Source of the DNA: Bostrychus sinensis
Taxonomy: Eukaryota; Chordata; Actinopteri; Gobiiformes; Eleotridae
Length of the DNA stretch: 64,000 nucleotides
Direction of reading: 5' to 3'
Assembly (NCBI GenBank): GCA_020698575.1
Contig: CM036256.1
Coordinates: 12,539,908 to 12,603,907 of the forward strand
The notes beneath the pieces are model-generated. The model did no database searches. It saw only the letters and a program-made list of their open reading frames with translations, and was not told the DNA's origin. The translations under genes were made by a program, and so were the position numbers. Each line of letters opens with the position of its first letter. Within the stretch, counting starts at the first letter, position 1. Positions 21,136-34,700 of the stretch are shown here, one piece after another.

Positions 21136-22545
21136 TTTTTCTGTACAAAAATCATATTAGTTACAATTCTCAGTATTTCCATCTCTCTACTAGTTCAAGT
21201 CCCCCCCTTTTTTTTTTAAAGCAACAATCACACTTTGAGTTCTCTTAATAAAAGCAGAAAAATACAATTGTTCACATCTTTCTCCAATCTTTCAACTCAC
21301 CCAAGGATAACAAGTCAAGAGGTCTTAAAATCACTCTGACTCACAAACCGCTGGACACCTCTCAGTGTTATTTCTGATGTAGATTTTGAATGTGGAGAGG
21401 CCCTGAGGTGACCATAGGGGTGTGCGGGGTCCGTCTGGTTCAGTTACCTCACTCACAAAGTCATCCATCATCTCGAAGGGGAGCTCGACAAAGATAAATA
21501 ACGTTTTGTTCCATAAAACATGACCCGGTGGCTTTGCATAATGACATTAATATTTCAGGAGATTTTCTTTTTCGTCATCTGGGTTTAATCAAAGTCACTC
21601 TCCGTACCAACAAAGTCTAAAGTTGTAGAAAAAATGACATTTTTTTTTTTTTGCTATAGACTTTTGTACCATTTATTGCAAGGCTATTGCGTAGCTGAGT
21701 GCAACATAAGAAAGAGGTTAGTCTTTACATCACTTGTGCATAAGACAATTTTTAGAAATGATCATACTTTCACAGTTGAAATGTCTATTTTAAAACATGT
21801 ACTGTATATAACTGTTAACACGCAAGATATCTGCAATATCTGCACTTGTAAATTGTCAAAATAGCTGTAAATTTATTCAAGTCCCCATTAAATTGTAAAA
21901 CCATAATGGTGATTTGTTAATCTTGTTCTCATCACTAAGTCTTTCATTCATTCACCTGATTACACTTGCTCAAATACTTCCCCCCTCCACATAATGTACA
22001 TTGTTCCTTGCATCCATACACTTAAGTCCATTCATTTTACTCAACCATTTCTTTACAGACACTGCACATACTTTGAACCACAGTTATTGGTCGCTTAAAA
22101 CACACTTTTTCCAACCTACAAAGTCAAACCCATTCATTGTTCATAAAAAAATTGAATCCCATGCTAGAACAATATAAAAACGAGTGGTGAAAATTTGTTA
22201 AAAAGCTTTAAAAAAAAAAAAAAAACTGCATTTGCGAGTGGCTGTAGATTTGTTTGTTTTTTTATGTAAATGCCTCACAGTGTTGTGGCCAGTCTATAAG
22301 CATTAGCTTGAATAAAAAGGAATCCCAGAGCTCGTACCAGCACCAATTTGCGCACTTGAACAAAATACTTGGTCCCTGGGCACATCAACGGGACATTTCT
22401 GCCTACAATTTTGCCAGTGTGGTGTAGCTCTAAGTGAGTTTTTCTATTAAAATTCATCAGGGCGCTCCCCTTGTACAGGCCGTGTGGATGCTCTTGTTCC
22501 AGCACTGTTCCATCCCCTGACACCGCTCTCCTCATTGGCCCCGCA

Positions 22546-22754
22546 CTAGAGGTTGTCCCCGGGCTGGTATTGTGGCTCAGTGGCTGTGAAGTAGTCTTCC
22601 AAGAAGGACTGGATGTACTCGAACGTGGGCCTCTCATCGGGCTCCTTCTTCCAGCAATGCCTCATCATTTCGTGCAGAGACTCGGGACAGCCTTGGGGAC
22701 AGGGCATGCGGTATCCTCGCTCCACCTGCTCCAGCACCTCGCGGTTCACCATAC
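22546..22754 (-). CDS. yes1: yes1 last coding exon
   Basis: [20 protein letters not shown] through [17 protein letters not shown] and the regulatory tail [11 protein letters not shown], stop TAG at 22,546-22,548. About 1.4 kb of 3' UTR follows toward 21,110. Confidence 0.97.
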
Positions 22755-25700
22755 CTGCAAAATACACACATTTCACATATTTAAACGATGTGGGGTAAAA
22801 AGGACAGGCACTTTGCTTGTCTATAGGCTTAAGGCCAAACATGCAACCTGAATCTTAAGATGTGTGCCTGATGAATTGTGGGAAAGGAAGTTTAGTTGTA
22901 AATTTAATTGCTATGATTCATTTTTTAACAGATAATATGAGAAATTCACCTAGGTTTCGCTTTGGCACAAAACATACATGAACCAAGTGACATTAGTCAA
23001 AGCTAATAAACATTAGCAGAGTCACCATACCCACAGTACGGTTTAGCTTTTAGCTAAAAGTACTATATACAGAGGTAAACAGTAATGAAGTAAATTTACT
23101 TGCGTACTGTACTTAATAGTTTTTGAGAATCTGTACTTTACTTGAGTAGTATTTTTAGGGGTAACTTACTACTTTTACTCCACTACATCTAAAAAGATAA
23201 ATATGATACTTTTTACTACTTTTTTACATTTCTAAAAAAGCAAAAGTAAATTCTGCAGAGACATTGTCTTAAAACCAAAAGATAACTGACTTACGCCCTA
23301 AAGATAATTATTTATACTTATATACTACTCATATTTGCTCTCAGGAACTAAAAAGAACCTCTGGACTCAATCTGGAAGTTATTTAGCTTTTGCTTTGAAA
23401 ATTATTTGCACAATTCTATAATAAACCAATTTAAAAATAATGGATTACTATGCTCATAAAATCCAGCCTTATTTATAATGCGTATGGCTCATTTTTGCTG
23501 TAGAACAATCCCATATTTCACTAAAATTATGTAAAATGTATTTTATTCATATTTTTGGAGCTGCAAATTTGTGACTTGAATGTAGTAGACCATTTTTGAC
23601 TGCACTTATTTGAAATACATTGTAAAAAATATGTTTTTTTAAGTACTTTGAATACTTAAGTATTTTTGAAAGCACTAGTACTAGTACTTTAATGCAAGTA
23701 AAAATTAGCAACTATTACTTGTATTGGAGTAATATTTGACCAGGGGGATCTATCTATCTATTTTACTCAAGCAATGAAGTTGGGCACTTTGTCCACCACT
23801 GACTATATTATAGTTTGGCTTTAGTAGTGACTGTACTTGGAAACTTAAGTACCTATACCCAAGTCATAGAGCAGGATTGTTTACTTAGCACAAAATCAAA
23901 TACCATTAGCCTCTACAGCACATCTATGCATCATACACGTTCACAAATATAATATAATACCAGGGGGGTCCAAACTATTTTCATTATATATTTTCATCAA
24001 TAAAAAATCACTAGAGTTTTTTTAGAGTGCAATCACTAGAGATTACATATTTTGCCTCACCATAAAAGTATTTGTCTACAACCTTTTTACATGGGTACTT
24101 TGGCCTAGGTTTTACTCCAGATGCCCTTCTGCAACCTCATATTATTCCAAATTTCATCCTGGCACATATAGTAGGCTTATTATTATTATTATTTTTGGCT
24201 CAAACAACCACTGTTTACATTTTTTCTTCCTTAATGCAAAGTCAATCTCCCACAAATATGAGACTGTGTACTTGAGCTTTTTGAAACCATGTAAAATGGT
24301 TCACGGGCCACGTTTGGTTCCTGGGCCATAGTCTGGACACCAAAGAATTCAGCTGGGTTTCTTTGGTACTGTCAGTAACTTTCCTTTATGGTTTCCATTT
24401 TAAATTATTCGCCATCTTATAAAAAACATGCATTATAATTGTGTTCTGTTTTGAAAGAAAACCACATTTTAAAAGACACATTTGACCTAAATTAATTTGC
24501 ATGATATTAATTCAATGAAACAAGAAATCAAGACTGTAATAACTAAATACTCTACAACTTGAAAAATTAGGGTAACACTTCAGTTTTAAATAATGACTAT
24601 TTTAAATGTCCAACTTTCAGCCTCAAGCCCAATTTTTGGTCACCTTTTAATTAATTACTAGAATACTTTTAGCATTTTTTTTTATCCTAAAACCTTAGTA
24701 AATATTAGCTTTATACTTTCTTAAAATGACATAAGTCCCTATTTTTACCACTGCTGCGTTTCTCACTCGTGTAGTACTTTCCATTCAGAGCAACATTCAA
24801 TCTTTTTCAGGCTCATCCCATTTATAGCTCTACTTCTGCAGGGAAAGTCTAGCTAGCATGTCATTCCCAAGACAGAAAGACAGTTATGGTGAACCCCGTG
24901 ACACGGCGCAGCAACGGGGAGCTGGAGCGCCGCTAAAAGAGGTTATGACACAGATTTAGTGGCATGGTCCCCGCCACATCCGTTCCTGTAGCCGTCTGCC
25001 TCTCTGAGTGAGCCGGGGATCACGTTAACTCACACTACGACAGAAAAAGGCACCGAGATCCCGGTGTTGGCAGGATGTCGGATGCTAAGGTGCCATTTAT
25101 GCCTCACATGTGTCAACCTCAGCCCTAATAGCGACAGTGTGATATAAATCTGCTGTGTATAGAAATCTATGTATATGCACTCTATAATAAAACTACATGA
25201 CGTATTCTTGCACTTTATTTTTGGAGGTGCGTACTTTTCTTCAGAAATAGATTATATACACCGATCAGGCATAACATTATGACCACTGACAGGTGTTGTG
25301 AATAATAGATTATCTCTTCATTATGTTTGTTTGTTGGTATACAGTATATTAGCCCTCAGAAAAGCCTTTTAGGGTTTTTCTGATGTATTTTGGCATTACA
25401 AATATGTTGGAATTATGTGAACAAACTGGCTTTTAGAGGGTTAAAAATATAAAAATTTATTCTCTTTTGTTATGTATAATGAGGACAGGGGTTAATAATC
25501 AAAAAAACAAAAAAAGTTTTTTTTCCTCATGTTTTATATTTTTTAATGTGACCCAGTGACATGAAAGGGCTTTAAAAGGAAAAATGTGATTTTTTTTTAA
25601 AGCCAGTGAACATTTTGTCCTCAAAGCTGACGTATTAGAAGCAGGAAGAATGGGCAAGCGTAAGGATTTGAGTGAAACTGACAAGAGGCCAAATAAAAAA

Positions 25701-28700
25701 ACTCAGAAATGTTAAGTATAAGGCTACAGTAGCTCATCTATTGGGTGACTGACCACTGCAGACCAGGAACAACCCAGTCATCTTTGTCAACCCAGCCCTT
25801 GTCAAACTCACTCAAATCCTCAGTTTGTCCATTTTTCTCGCTTCAAACTTATCAGCTTTGAGGACAAAATGTTCTTTTGCTGCCTGAAATATCCCACTCA
25901 CAATGTGCCAAAATTATGAGATAATCTGTGTTATTCATGTCACCTTTCAGTGGTCATAATGTTATGCCTGATTGGTATATATGAACTCTATAATAAAAAA
26001 ACTAAGAGACAAATTCTTGCCCTTGTTTGGTGGATCCCTTACTTTTCTAGCACTGGACAGAAATAGACCACCAAAAAAAGGCAGCACAGCAGAGTAAGAG
26101 CCACAAATTCTCGGTGAGTCAGACTGCAGTTACGGGGGAAGGCTGGAAAAAAGAAGTCCGGCCCCCATGATTTGGAGCAGTGGGGTGAATTAATTATACC
26201 AAAAGAGGTGCACTAAAACCAGAGGGGGGGGGGGGCCACAGCAGCCAGATGGCCCACTGCAAGACGGGCTGGTTAAGACTGCCATATGGTACTCTCTGTA
26301 ATCAGTGCCATCGTCAACATCAGAGGCGCTGCAGAACCACACGCGGCCAGTAGGGGGCAGCAAACGAACAGCAGACGGCAGTAAATCACTATAGTAGGAA
26401 GTAGCGGTTTCCCATAGGAAGGGAAGTCATTAGGCAGCTGTGTTGACTCATATCAGCTATACTCTATTTTAAACTTCATGTGTGAGGGAAAATATATCTT
26501 TGGATCAGAATAGCAGTGCTCAGGAGTTAGCCAAAGGGGATAGTAGTTTATTTTAGTGGCGCTCAGCTGCTCTCATCTGGGCACCAAAGTTCTTTCTTTA
26601 TCATTTACTGGAGTTAGAACCCATTTAACGTGTTTTGTTCAAATTCATAAGGGTATAAGTAGGAATTGAGACCCCAAAGATGACCGATTTATTTAGATGC
26701 CTTGAATAAATTATTTTCCTCTAATTGTTTCTGTTTCAACAATGACTTATTGTTTAAAATACATCTGACAAATATATGTCTTTGGGTTTGCACATTTTGA
26801 CTATGATAATAACTAGTATCACTACCACAATATAAATCTACATAGTCAAGCATTTTTGCGCTACAGTTTTTAAAGTCTGTTTGGTATGTTGGATGTTTGT
26901 TTTTTTTACACAAGTACACAAAGTAACAGCTCTTCAAAAGATTTTAAGTTGTAAAACATGAAAAAGTGCCCAAAACTATTTCAAAAAGCCGGAAAAAAGC
27001 ACAATATAGCTCCTTTACGTCTCCCTTCATGACAATCTAAAAACATGTCTGTGACCACTTTTGGGACTTGGCCCACAAGTTGAATTTGATGTTTATGTTT
27101 TAATATTTGACTCTATACATCTACCTAAGTGAACATTTAAAATAAAGGTAGTCTTAGGTACCTGGATATGGCACCCTGCCCTTGGTCACCAGCTCCGTCA
27201 GTAGTATCCCAAACGACCACACGTCTGATTTGATGGTGAAGCGACCGTACAGAGCGGCTTCAGGGGCCGTCCACTTGATGGGAAATTTAGCTCCTGAGAA
27301 ACATACACAAGACAAGAAAGTAGGTACAAAATGTGAATATAGTAAAATATCAGTGTGGTTATTTTATCATATACTATCTTTTTAAGTGATCAGGAAACAG
27401 GAATTCACAAGCCAGTGTAGGCCTTGTGCCAGTCTCAAGCCTGGATAAATGAAGAGGATTGAGAGGGTGTAGAAGGGTATACAGTGTAAACCAAATTAAT
27501 ATTCAAGTTACTGCATCCTGAGGCAGATAATTACGAGTATAAATCACTGAGTTGATTTCTAGTGCTACCCTCTATAATTTCCTTTATTAGTTTAAATGTA
27601 TTCAGAAATAGGTGGCACAGTTAGTCTGGGCTTGGAAAGTAGGTGAATGAGTGCCCACACATGCAGTTTCCCCTTTTCATTTCCTGTAATTACTTGTACC
27701 TGTATAATTGCTAATTAAGGACACCCCATTTGTATTTCTTCTTAATAAGATTAAAATGGAGTCACCAGATCTAATTTTAGAGTCCAGTCTCTGCAGTGGA
27801 AACCCACTTTCTGAAACTGTATCCTGGGTCAAAACACTACTTCTTTAATCAATAACAGAGATATATTGATGGTATAGGGCACCAAATGTGTTGCTATGCT
27901 ATTTTTGTATACAGTAGATGCACAGATCTCTTACGCACCTTGTCTGGCGGTGTATTCGTTGTCCTCGATGAGGCGTGCCAAGCCGAAGTCTGCGATCTTG
28001 CACACCAGGTTATCAGCCACCAGGATGTTGGCAGCTCTCAGGTCTCTGTGGATGTAGTTCATCCTCTCAATGAAGGCCATACCATCTGCAATCTGCGCGG
28101 AAGAGGTACATTAACATGCAAATGAACACAGGCAAACAAAAGCTCTTTTTATATTCCTGAATTATCAATGTCCACCTTTTTACAACTCTGATTTCTGAGT
28201 TACAGGAAGATTTTTTTTTTAAATTGGAGAACAAGTTCACCTTTTCCTTTTCCAACTAAGGAAGGTACTTCTAAAAGCGCGGCAGAGGCAAATAATGCCC
28301 TTGTTGTATTGGCTTTTATGAAAAAAACAAATTAAAGGATCAGCACACTTAACTTGTTTTGTTAACCACTGTTGTGTTCATTTATAAGCCCCATAGAATC
28401 TCAATTTCCTAAATATTTCTGATCACTTATTAAGAAAAATGTTGTAGTAAGATTTATATAATACTTCATACAAGGCCAGTGCTCCCAAAACAGTGGATCA
28501 GAAAATTCTGGGCCGCTTTAGATTGTCTTGGGTTTACCACAATATGTCCAATTGTAAAAGCCTAAAAAAACATGTTTGTAACATGTATTAATGAAAAATA
28601 ATGATGAAATAATGATCCACTTTGGAAAAGGTTTAAAAGGGTCAGAAACAACTAGAAATGCCAGGTTAACCAATTTTACTATTATTCGCAATTATAAATG

Positions 28701-31700
28701 TCACACTGAGATAATTGTAAAAATTTTAGAAGTTAAGGTTTCTCTACAGTCCTTAGTACATGTTTAAAAGGTCCTTCAGGCTAATCAGTAAAATTAAAAA
28801 GGAAAGAAAATGTCAGAAACTGGGTCAGGCAGGTTGAGAGTTGAGGACAAAGTAAACACCCATTCATTAAGGGTTTAGTTAAAAGTGTGATTCAAGCATT
28901 TAATAAAAATGCTGTTTTTTTGAGTGTGGTGTCAATAATTGTGAAAATCACAAAATTTAAAATCACAATTGTGATGCTAAAAATTTACATTTAGTCCCGA
29001 CAAGCAACAAAAACTAACTAGGAAGTATCAATTATCAAAACTTAAAAACTAAAAAATAGGAACAACAATAAAAAATTCCTCATAGACTGAAACATTTAAG
29101 CAAGAGAGTATTTAACCTTCATGTGACCCATTTTTGTCTTCTGACCCACTATCTGGGAACCACAGGTCTATGAAAAAATAGGAGTAATACAAAATAATTT
29201 TACATAACAACACACTCCTTTTATAAATAGCCAGGGGATCATCGGCTTCAGCAGCAGTGAGAACAAAGCAGCACATCTTTAGCACTACTTTCCAACACCT
29301 TCCTCAGACTCTGCACCTGACTCCCTCAAAGGCATGTGTCATTTTTACTCCCGTCTTAGTCTGAACACGTCTCCCCTCGGCCGGGTTGAGTGGAGGAGGG
29401 ATCCCGGGAGCGTGAAGAGGCAAATTAAGAGCACATTGCTGCAGTAGTTGAGTGAACCAGCCTGTTAAAGTGGCCACCGATGAGCAGCGTTTAAGTGCTA
29501 CAGGCGTTAAGTGGTGGGCTACAAGGCACATGCATGGGGATAGAGAAACAATTCAAGGGCAGAGGTTGCAGGTGGGAGAATAAATAAAATGACAACTAGA
29601 TGGAAATCAAAACTGAAAAGCTTTTTTTCTTTGTGGCCAAGCGTTTGACTCACTCTCACCCACTCACACAGCTGGGATTGAGCTGGCTCTCTGGTGCATT
29701 GTTTGTGACGGTTTGTAAAGAGGCCAGCCAGGTGAGAGGCAGAGGGAGCTGTTGTTTAAATTGGGCCGGTTTTCACACACTTCGGAGATGTGAACTTACC
29801 TGAGCAGCCATATCCACCAGCTGGGGCAACTTCAGATATTTGCCATCGCCCTCCTTCAGGAAGTCCAATAAACTGCCTGAAATAGTTCAAGAAGTCACAG
29901 ATTTAAAATTAAACTGATTTTGGCAGCCTAAATTAATAACATAATACAGAGTCAGACTGTTTGCAGATCCTGCCCAATAGTAAAAGTCATCATGTCTTAC
30001 TCTATTTGCTGTGATTGGCTTGGGGCTGCCCAGGCATAAATGTCCTTGTGCATGTCAAGAATACATGGAAATAGTGCTAAGTTTTCAGAAAAGCTCACCT
30101 CCACATTGATCCACAGGCTATAGGCATGGATTAGGAATGATTTCTTTTGTGTATGATTTTTTTTTTTAATGTATATAAGTTTTTACTGCCAGCATAGTTA
30201 AACCAGCACTATTAAGATTTGTAAAACATATATGAACACCCTTTTGCTCCTGAAGTAATCTACTGAAATAAATGTATAGTTTTTTTTTTTTTTACTTCTG
30301 CTTGGGTGTTAACAGTGCAATGCTGTTTGGCCACCATTTTACCTCAGACTTGAAATGGGATCCTTTCCCTCATTCATTCACAGTAATTTTCAGCTTAGTA
30401 GAAATCCTTTAACGCCCACTGTAATCACTTATTTAAAATCTGTTTTACTAATTGGACATAATTCAATAGATACAACCAGGGTCAGTTGTTCAATTGTACT
30501 GTACAGTATATACATAAACACAGATCTATAAAGTAAAGAATAAAAAATATTAAGTACTGTAGTCATATTGAACATTTTCTACTTGAATGATTTGGCCTTT
30601 TGAAAATAAAGGCCATTTATGTAAACTACTTTGGGATTCTTTGGAGAGCCCTGTCTCCAGTTTCTATTACAGTACCTGTCCCACATTCCCATAGACCACC
30701 CGAAGCAATAAGACACAAATGATGCTAGTTTCTGCAGCACAAGGCATGTGTTTTGTCACTATACGTACACTCTATATGTCTAAAAATAGAAATATGACAA
30801 ATTTTCCCTTTCCACTCCAAAATGAAGACATTAGAAGTGATACTGATGTGACTGAAGCCTATAAAGCCTTATACAGCTTGACAGTGCTTGAATGATGTTT
30901 CCTAGAGCGCAGGAGAGGTGCGCTGTCAACGCCATGACAACACTGACAGTGACACAACCACTCTCTGACAGACTGGCTGGACTCGTTTTAAAGTTTTGAG
31001 TTATTACTACAACTGTATGGAAGAAAAAAAACACCTATAAAAAGCAGGTACCAGTCAAAATGAGTTACAGGCCGGCTAGTTTGGAAAAGCCTAAAGATGA
31101 ATCAAGCTCCAGGAAGCTCATGCAGTAAACAGCTTTGAGACTGTGTGGCATTGTATTGCACGGCATTGCAACATAAGAAACTAGGGGAGGCCTTTTGAAT
31201 CATTGACTTGGCTTTGTTCTTTGTAATGCACCACTGTTTGTGTCAGAACATGCCTACGGGGTGCGTTTAAGGGCGTGTTTCAACATTCATGGCTTTTCAT
31301 TAAGTAAACAAAGGATTCAAACAAATACATTAAAATCTTAATACAGTTTCCTGGTTTTCCTTACCTTTGCCCATAAACTCGGTGACAATGTAAATCGGTT
31401 CTTCGGATACAACAGCATAGAGAGGGACGAGTTTGTCGTGCCTTAGTTTCTTCATGATCTGAGCCTCTTGCAGGAAAGCCTCAGGAGACATCGTGCCCGG
31501 TTTGAGAGTCTTAATGGCCACTTTAGTCGTGCCGTTCCATGTCCCTGAATGAAAAACAACAAGAAAGTGAAACTGGATTCTTCTGGTGGTACTTCTGTTT
31601 TACTTTAATTTAGAGATAGGTATTCCTGCTCTTGTTAGGGATTATATAAGAGAAGATCACTGCTTGGTCCTGGTTTAGACACAGTTTAATCCTGGTTTAG

Positions 31701-34700
31701 GCCTAGATTATCTCTGTTTTAATCATGGTTTAATCCTTAAACAATAATGCTCATTTTAGCCCATTAAAGACATTACTTGGAAAGCCAAATATTTTCAGAG
31801 GTTGTACTTGAAAAGTTTGAGTCACCGCTTAAAAACAATGCCGCCCTTGTCTGGCTGGTTTGACTAAGCAATTTGTTTCATATCGACAAAGTGACACAGA
31901 CATTTAGAGGCGCAATTAAAAACATTTCCACTTTCATTTAGTGGGATCTCACAATAAAAAAAAGAAAAGCTACAGAGGACGTGACAGTTTAGATAATCAG
32001 GGACTTCCTGGTTTAAAGCCACTTAGTCACGCCCTGCTTACATACAAAAAGCTGAGGCAGGAGATGTACCACTGCGGTCACTGTCAATTTATCAAGCTGA
32101 ACAAACTCTCTTAGACAAACAGGATGACAGACTGTACAGCCACACACAGCAAAGCGGTAGGATGAGAGATAACAGTAGGTCTTCGCAAATGTTCAGTTAT
32201 TGCAATATCAACACCTGCAAAATTGACTTGGTTGGAGTGGCATGTGATAGACATTTGCCAATTTGTATGTCAAATTAATTGGCCTTGAATTGCATTGCAG
32301 CTAAATTAGTATAAAAATTTAAAAAGCATAATGAATAATGCAAGTGAAAGCTACTGTAAAGCTTTGCACCTTGCTTATTTAATTACTTTTGCCACAGAGA
32401 TTATGTTTTCAGCAGCAAAATTTATCTAATTTTGCAGGAAAAGTCAGTTATGAGGAAGAAATGATTAGTTTTGGTGTGGAGCCAGAAGGGGTAAGAAAAG
32501 GAAAAAAAAATATTTATTTTACTGCATTCATTGTGAAATACAGTATATTTGTGGCACATAAGGCATTTACCCCTCAGCTAGAATATCCCTGGCCACTGAC
32601 GTAACTTAGTAATGAGGAGCCCTAGTGCAGATTTTTAAAATGGGCCCAACTGATATAAAGCCACAGTACTCTGTGTTTATGTATGAAGCTTCTAGCTTAT
32701 TATAAAATGTTAGTCAGCTGTTTTTAACAAAATTCAAAGATGAGTTCTTACAGTGTGCAGAGTTTAATTCAAAAATACTTCTTATGTTGTAAATTTGTGT
32801 TTGTATCAATAATAAGAAAACACATTGATTTCCAAAGATAAACTCACAGATGATACAGATCTATCTAGGTCTTATAATTTAGAAGCAGTTGGTTAAATTT
32901 AACAATAATTAAAATGATTTTAAGGGAAAGACTTGATCATAAAGGAAAAGGGCCCACTCCAAGGGGCCTCTAAACCCTCTGGGCCCCAGTTCAGTTGCAC
33001 TGGCTGCACTGCCGGATGTTACGCCCCTGTCCCTGGCTTAATTAATACGTGGATTTCTTAAAGACCAATATTTCTGTATTGTACCTTGTTGTTTCGGCTG
33101 CTTATTTTTTGCAGGCCTTCCCAGAAGTGTTACGTGATGTTACTCTGGCGTGTCAGAAAACACTGCAGAGTTTGAAACAACAAGATACAATACAAAAATA
33201 TTGGACTGTCTATAAGAAATCCATGTATTAATATTAATAGAAGACCAAATTAACCTTTTTGGACTATCCCTGGCTTAAATTCAGGCCTGGGCACTACTGT
33301 AAATCTTTACCATTGCCAGACAGGGCTAATGCCTTGGCAGAGGTCTATGCTCTGTCAGTTCTTCTAGTTAAATTACCGCTATGACGCAGTAGAATCAAAT
33401 ACCAAAGGCCTTACTTATAGCAGTCTTTGACATACGTACTTAGCCAACATCACATTTCTTGCTCTCATACTACGCAACCTTAGATAACTCAGATCCAAAG
33501 TAAAAGGATTACAACTTGCTGACGTGAAAAGAGTGGGATGTTTTCAGCAAAAAAAAGAGAAAAAGCCGTGATGAACAAACGGTTTTGGGGTGAGGCAGAG
33601 AGGGATTCCTGGGATTGCACAGTGCAGCCTGGCAGGTCGGGGCTTGCTGCAGGCTTAATGAAAGAGCGAGTGATGAAAGAGGAGCTCACTGTGCGCTGAA
33701 ATCCCCCTCCTTTCCTTCTCTCTCTCTCTCTCTCTCTCTCTCGGTCTCACACACGCGGGCCGGAGAAATGAAGCGTGGGAGGTGACCTGTGTGATTACAG
33801 CGCTGGGTTTGTGTGCCTGCACCGACCAGCAGCGATCAGCAATCAGCGTTTTCGTTGTCAGTGTGTATGTGGGCCAGCGTGATTTAAAGATGGGCTCTTT
33901 AGTGAGGTCAGCTCCGCTCGTCTGTGAGGTAATCTGAATCACTCCACACATAAACTATACACAAGTTCACCGCTTCTATACCCCATTGTGATGCATTAAA
34001 GTTATATTTCGAATACATCATTTAAAGAGTGTATTGTCATATACTAGCCATAACAGTGTTGGTACACGCTGTTGTTTTGAGTGTTTTCCAAGTTATGACA
34101 AGTGTTAAACATTACTTCTACTACTACTGTGGTGAATGTAGGATAATGTATTCTGACAAATGTTTTCTGAATAAAAGGCACTTAAAGCTTCAGTGTTTTC
34201 TGCCACTAACAATTGTAGAAAATGTACTTTCTTGGTACATTTTTTAAAAAAGTACTTTTACTTGAGTTTTTGGAGGATAAATGTTACTTTTACTTAGGTA
34301 CATTTTTAGAATCTCTAAATGAGGAAAAGTATTTTGACCCTAGTAATAGCTAAGGGAAATCATGGTTAATCGATTAATCATCATTATGGCCATGATCGAT
34401 TGAAAGTAATACTAACATTTCATTATGCTGTACAACAGAGGAAAGGTACAGTACCATTGGAAAGTTAGGTCTTTAGTTACAAAAGACACTTTTTTATTAA
34501 GGTTCATGACTTTGAACGTCATAAAGAGCTCTTTTCTTTTAATGTAACGATAGGTGATGTCAACCCAGAGGTTAGTGAGTAATTGATAATTGTTTAAGAC
34601 TACCAATTAATCAATTAAAGAAAAATAACCAAATGTGCATCCCTGGTAAATGTAGCAGTAGGAGTAGTAGTGGTAGTAGTAGTGGTAGTAGTAGTTGTAG

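Noticed and set aside
22471..22851. 126-codon plus-strand open frame
   Set aside because: Antisense shadow of the GC-rich last yes1 coding exon.
33655..33951. 98-codon minus-strand open frame with RERERERE
   Set aside because: Created by a CT microsatellite, not a protein repeat of interest.
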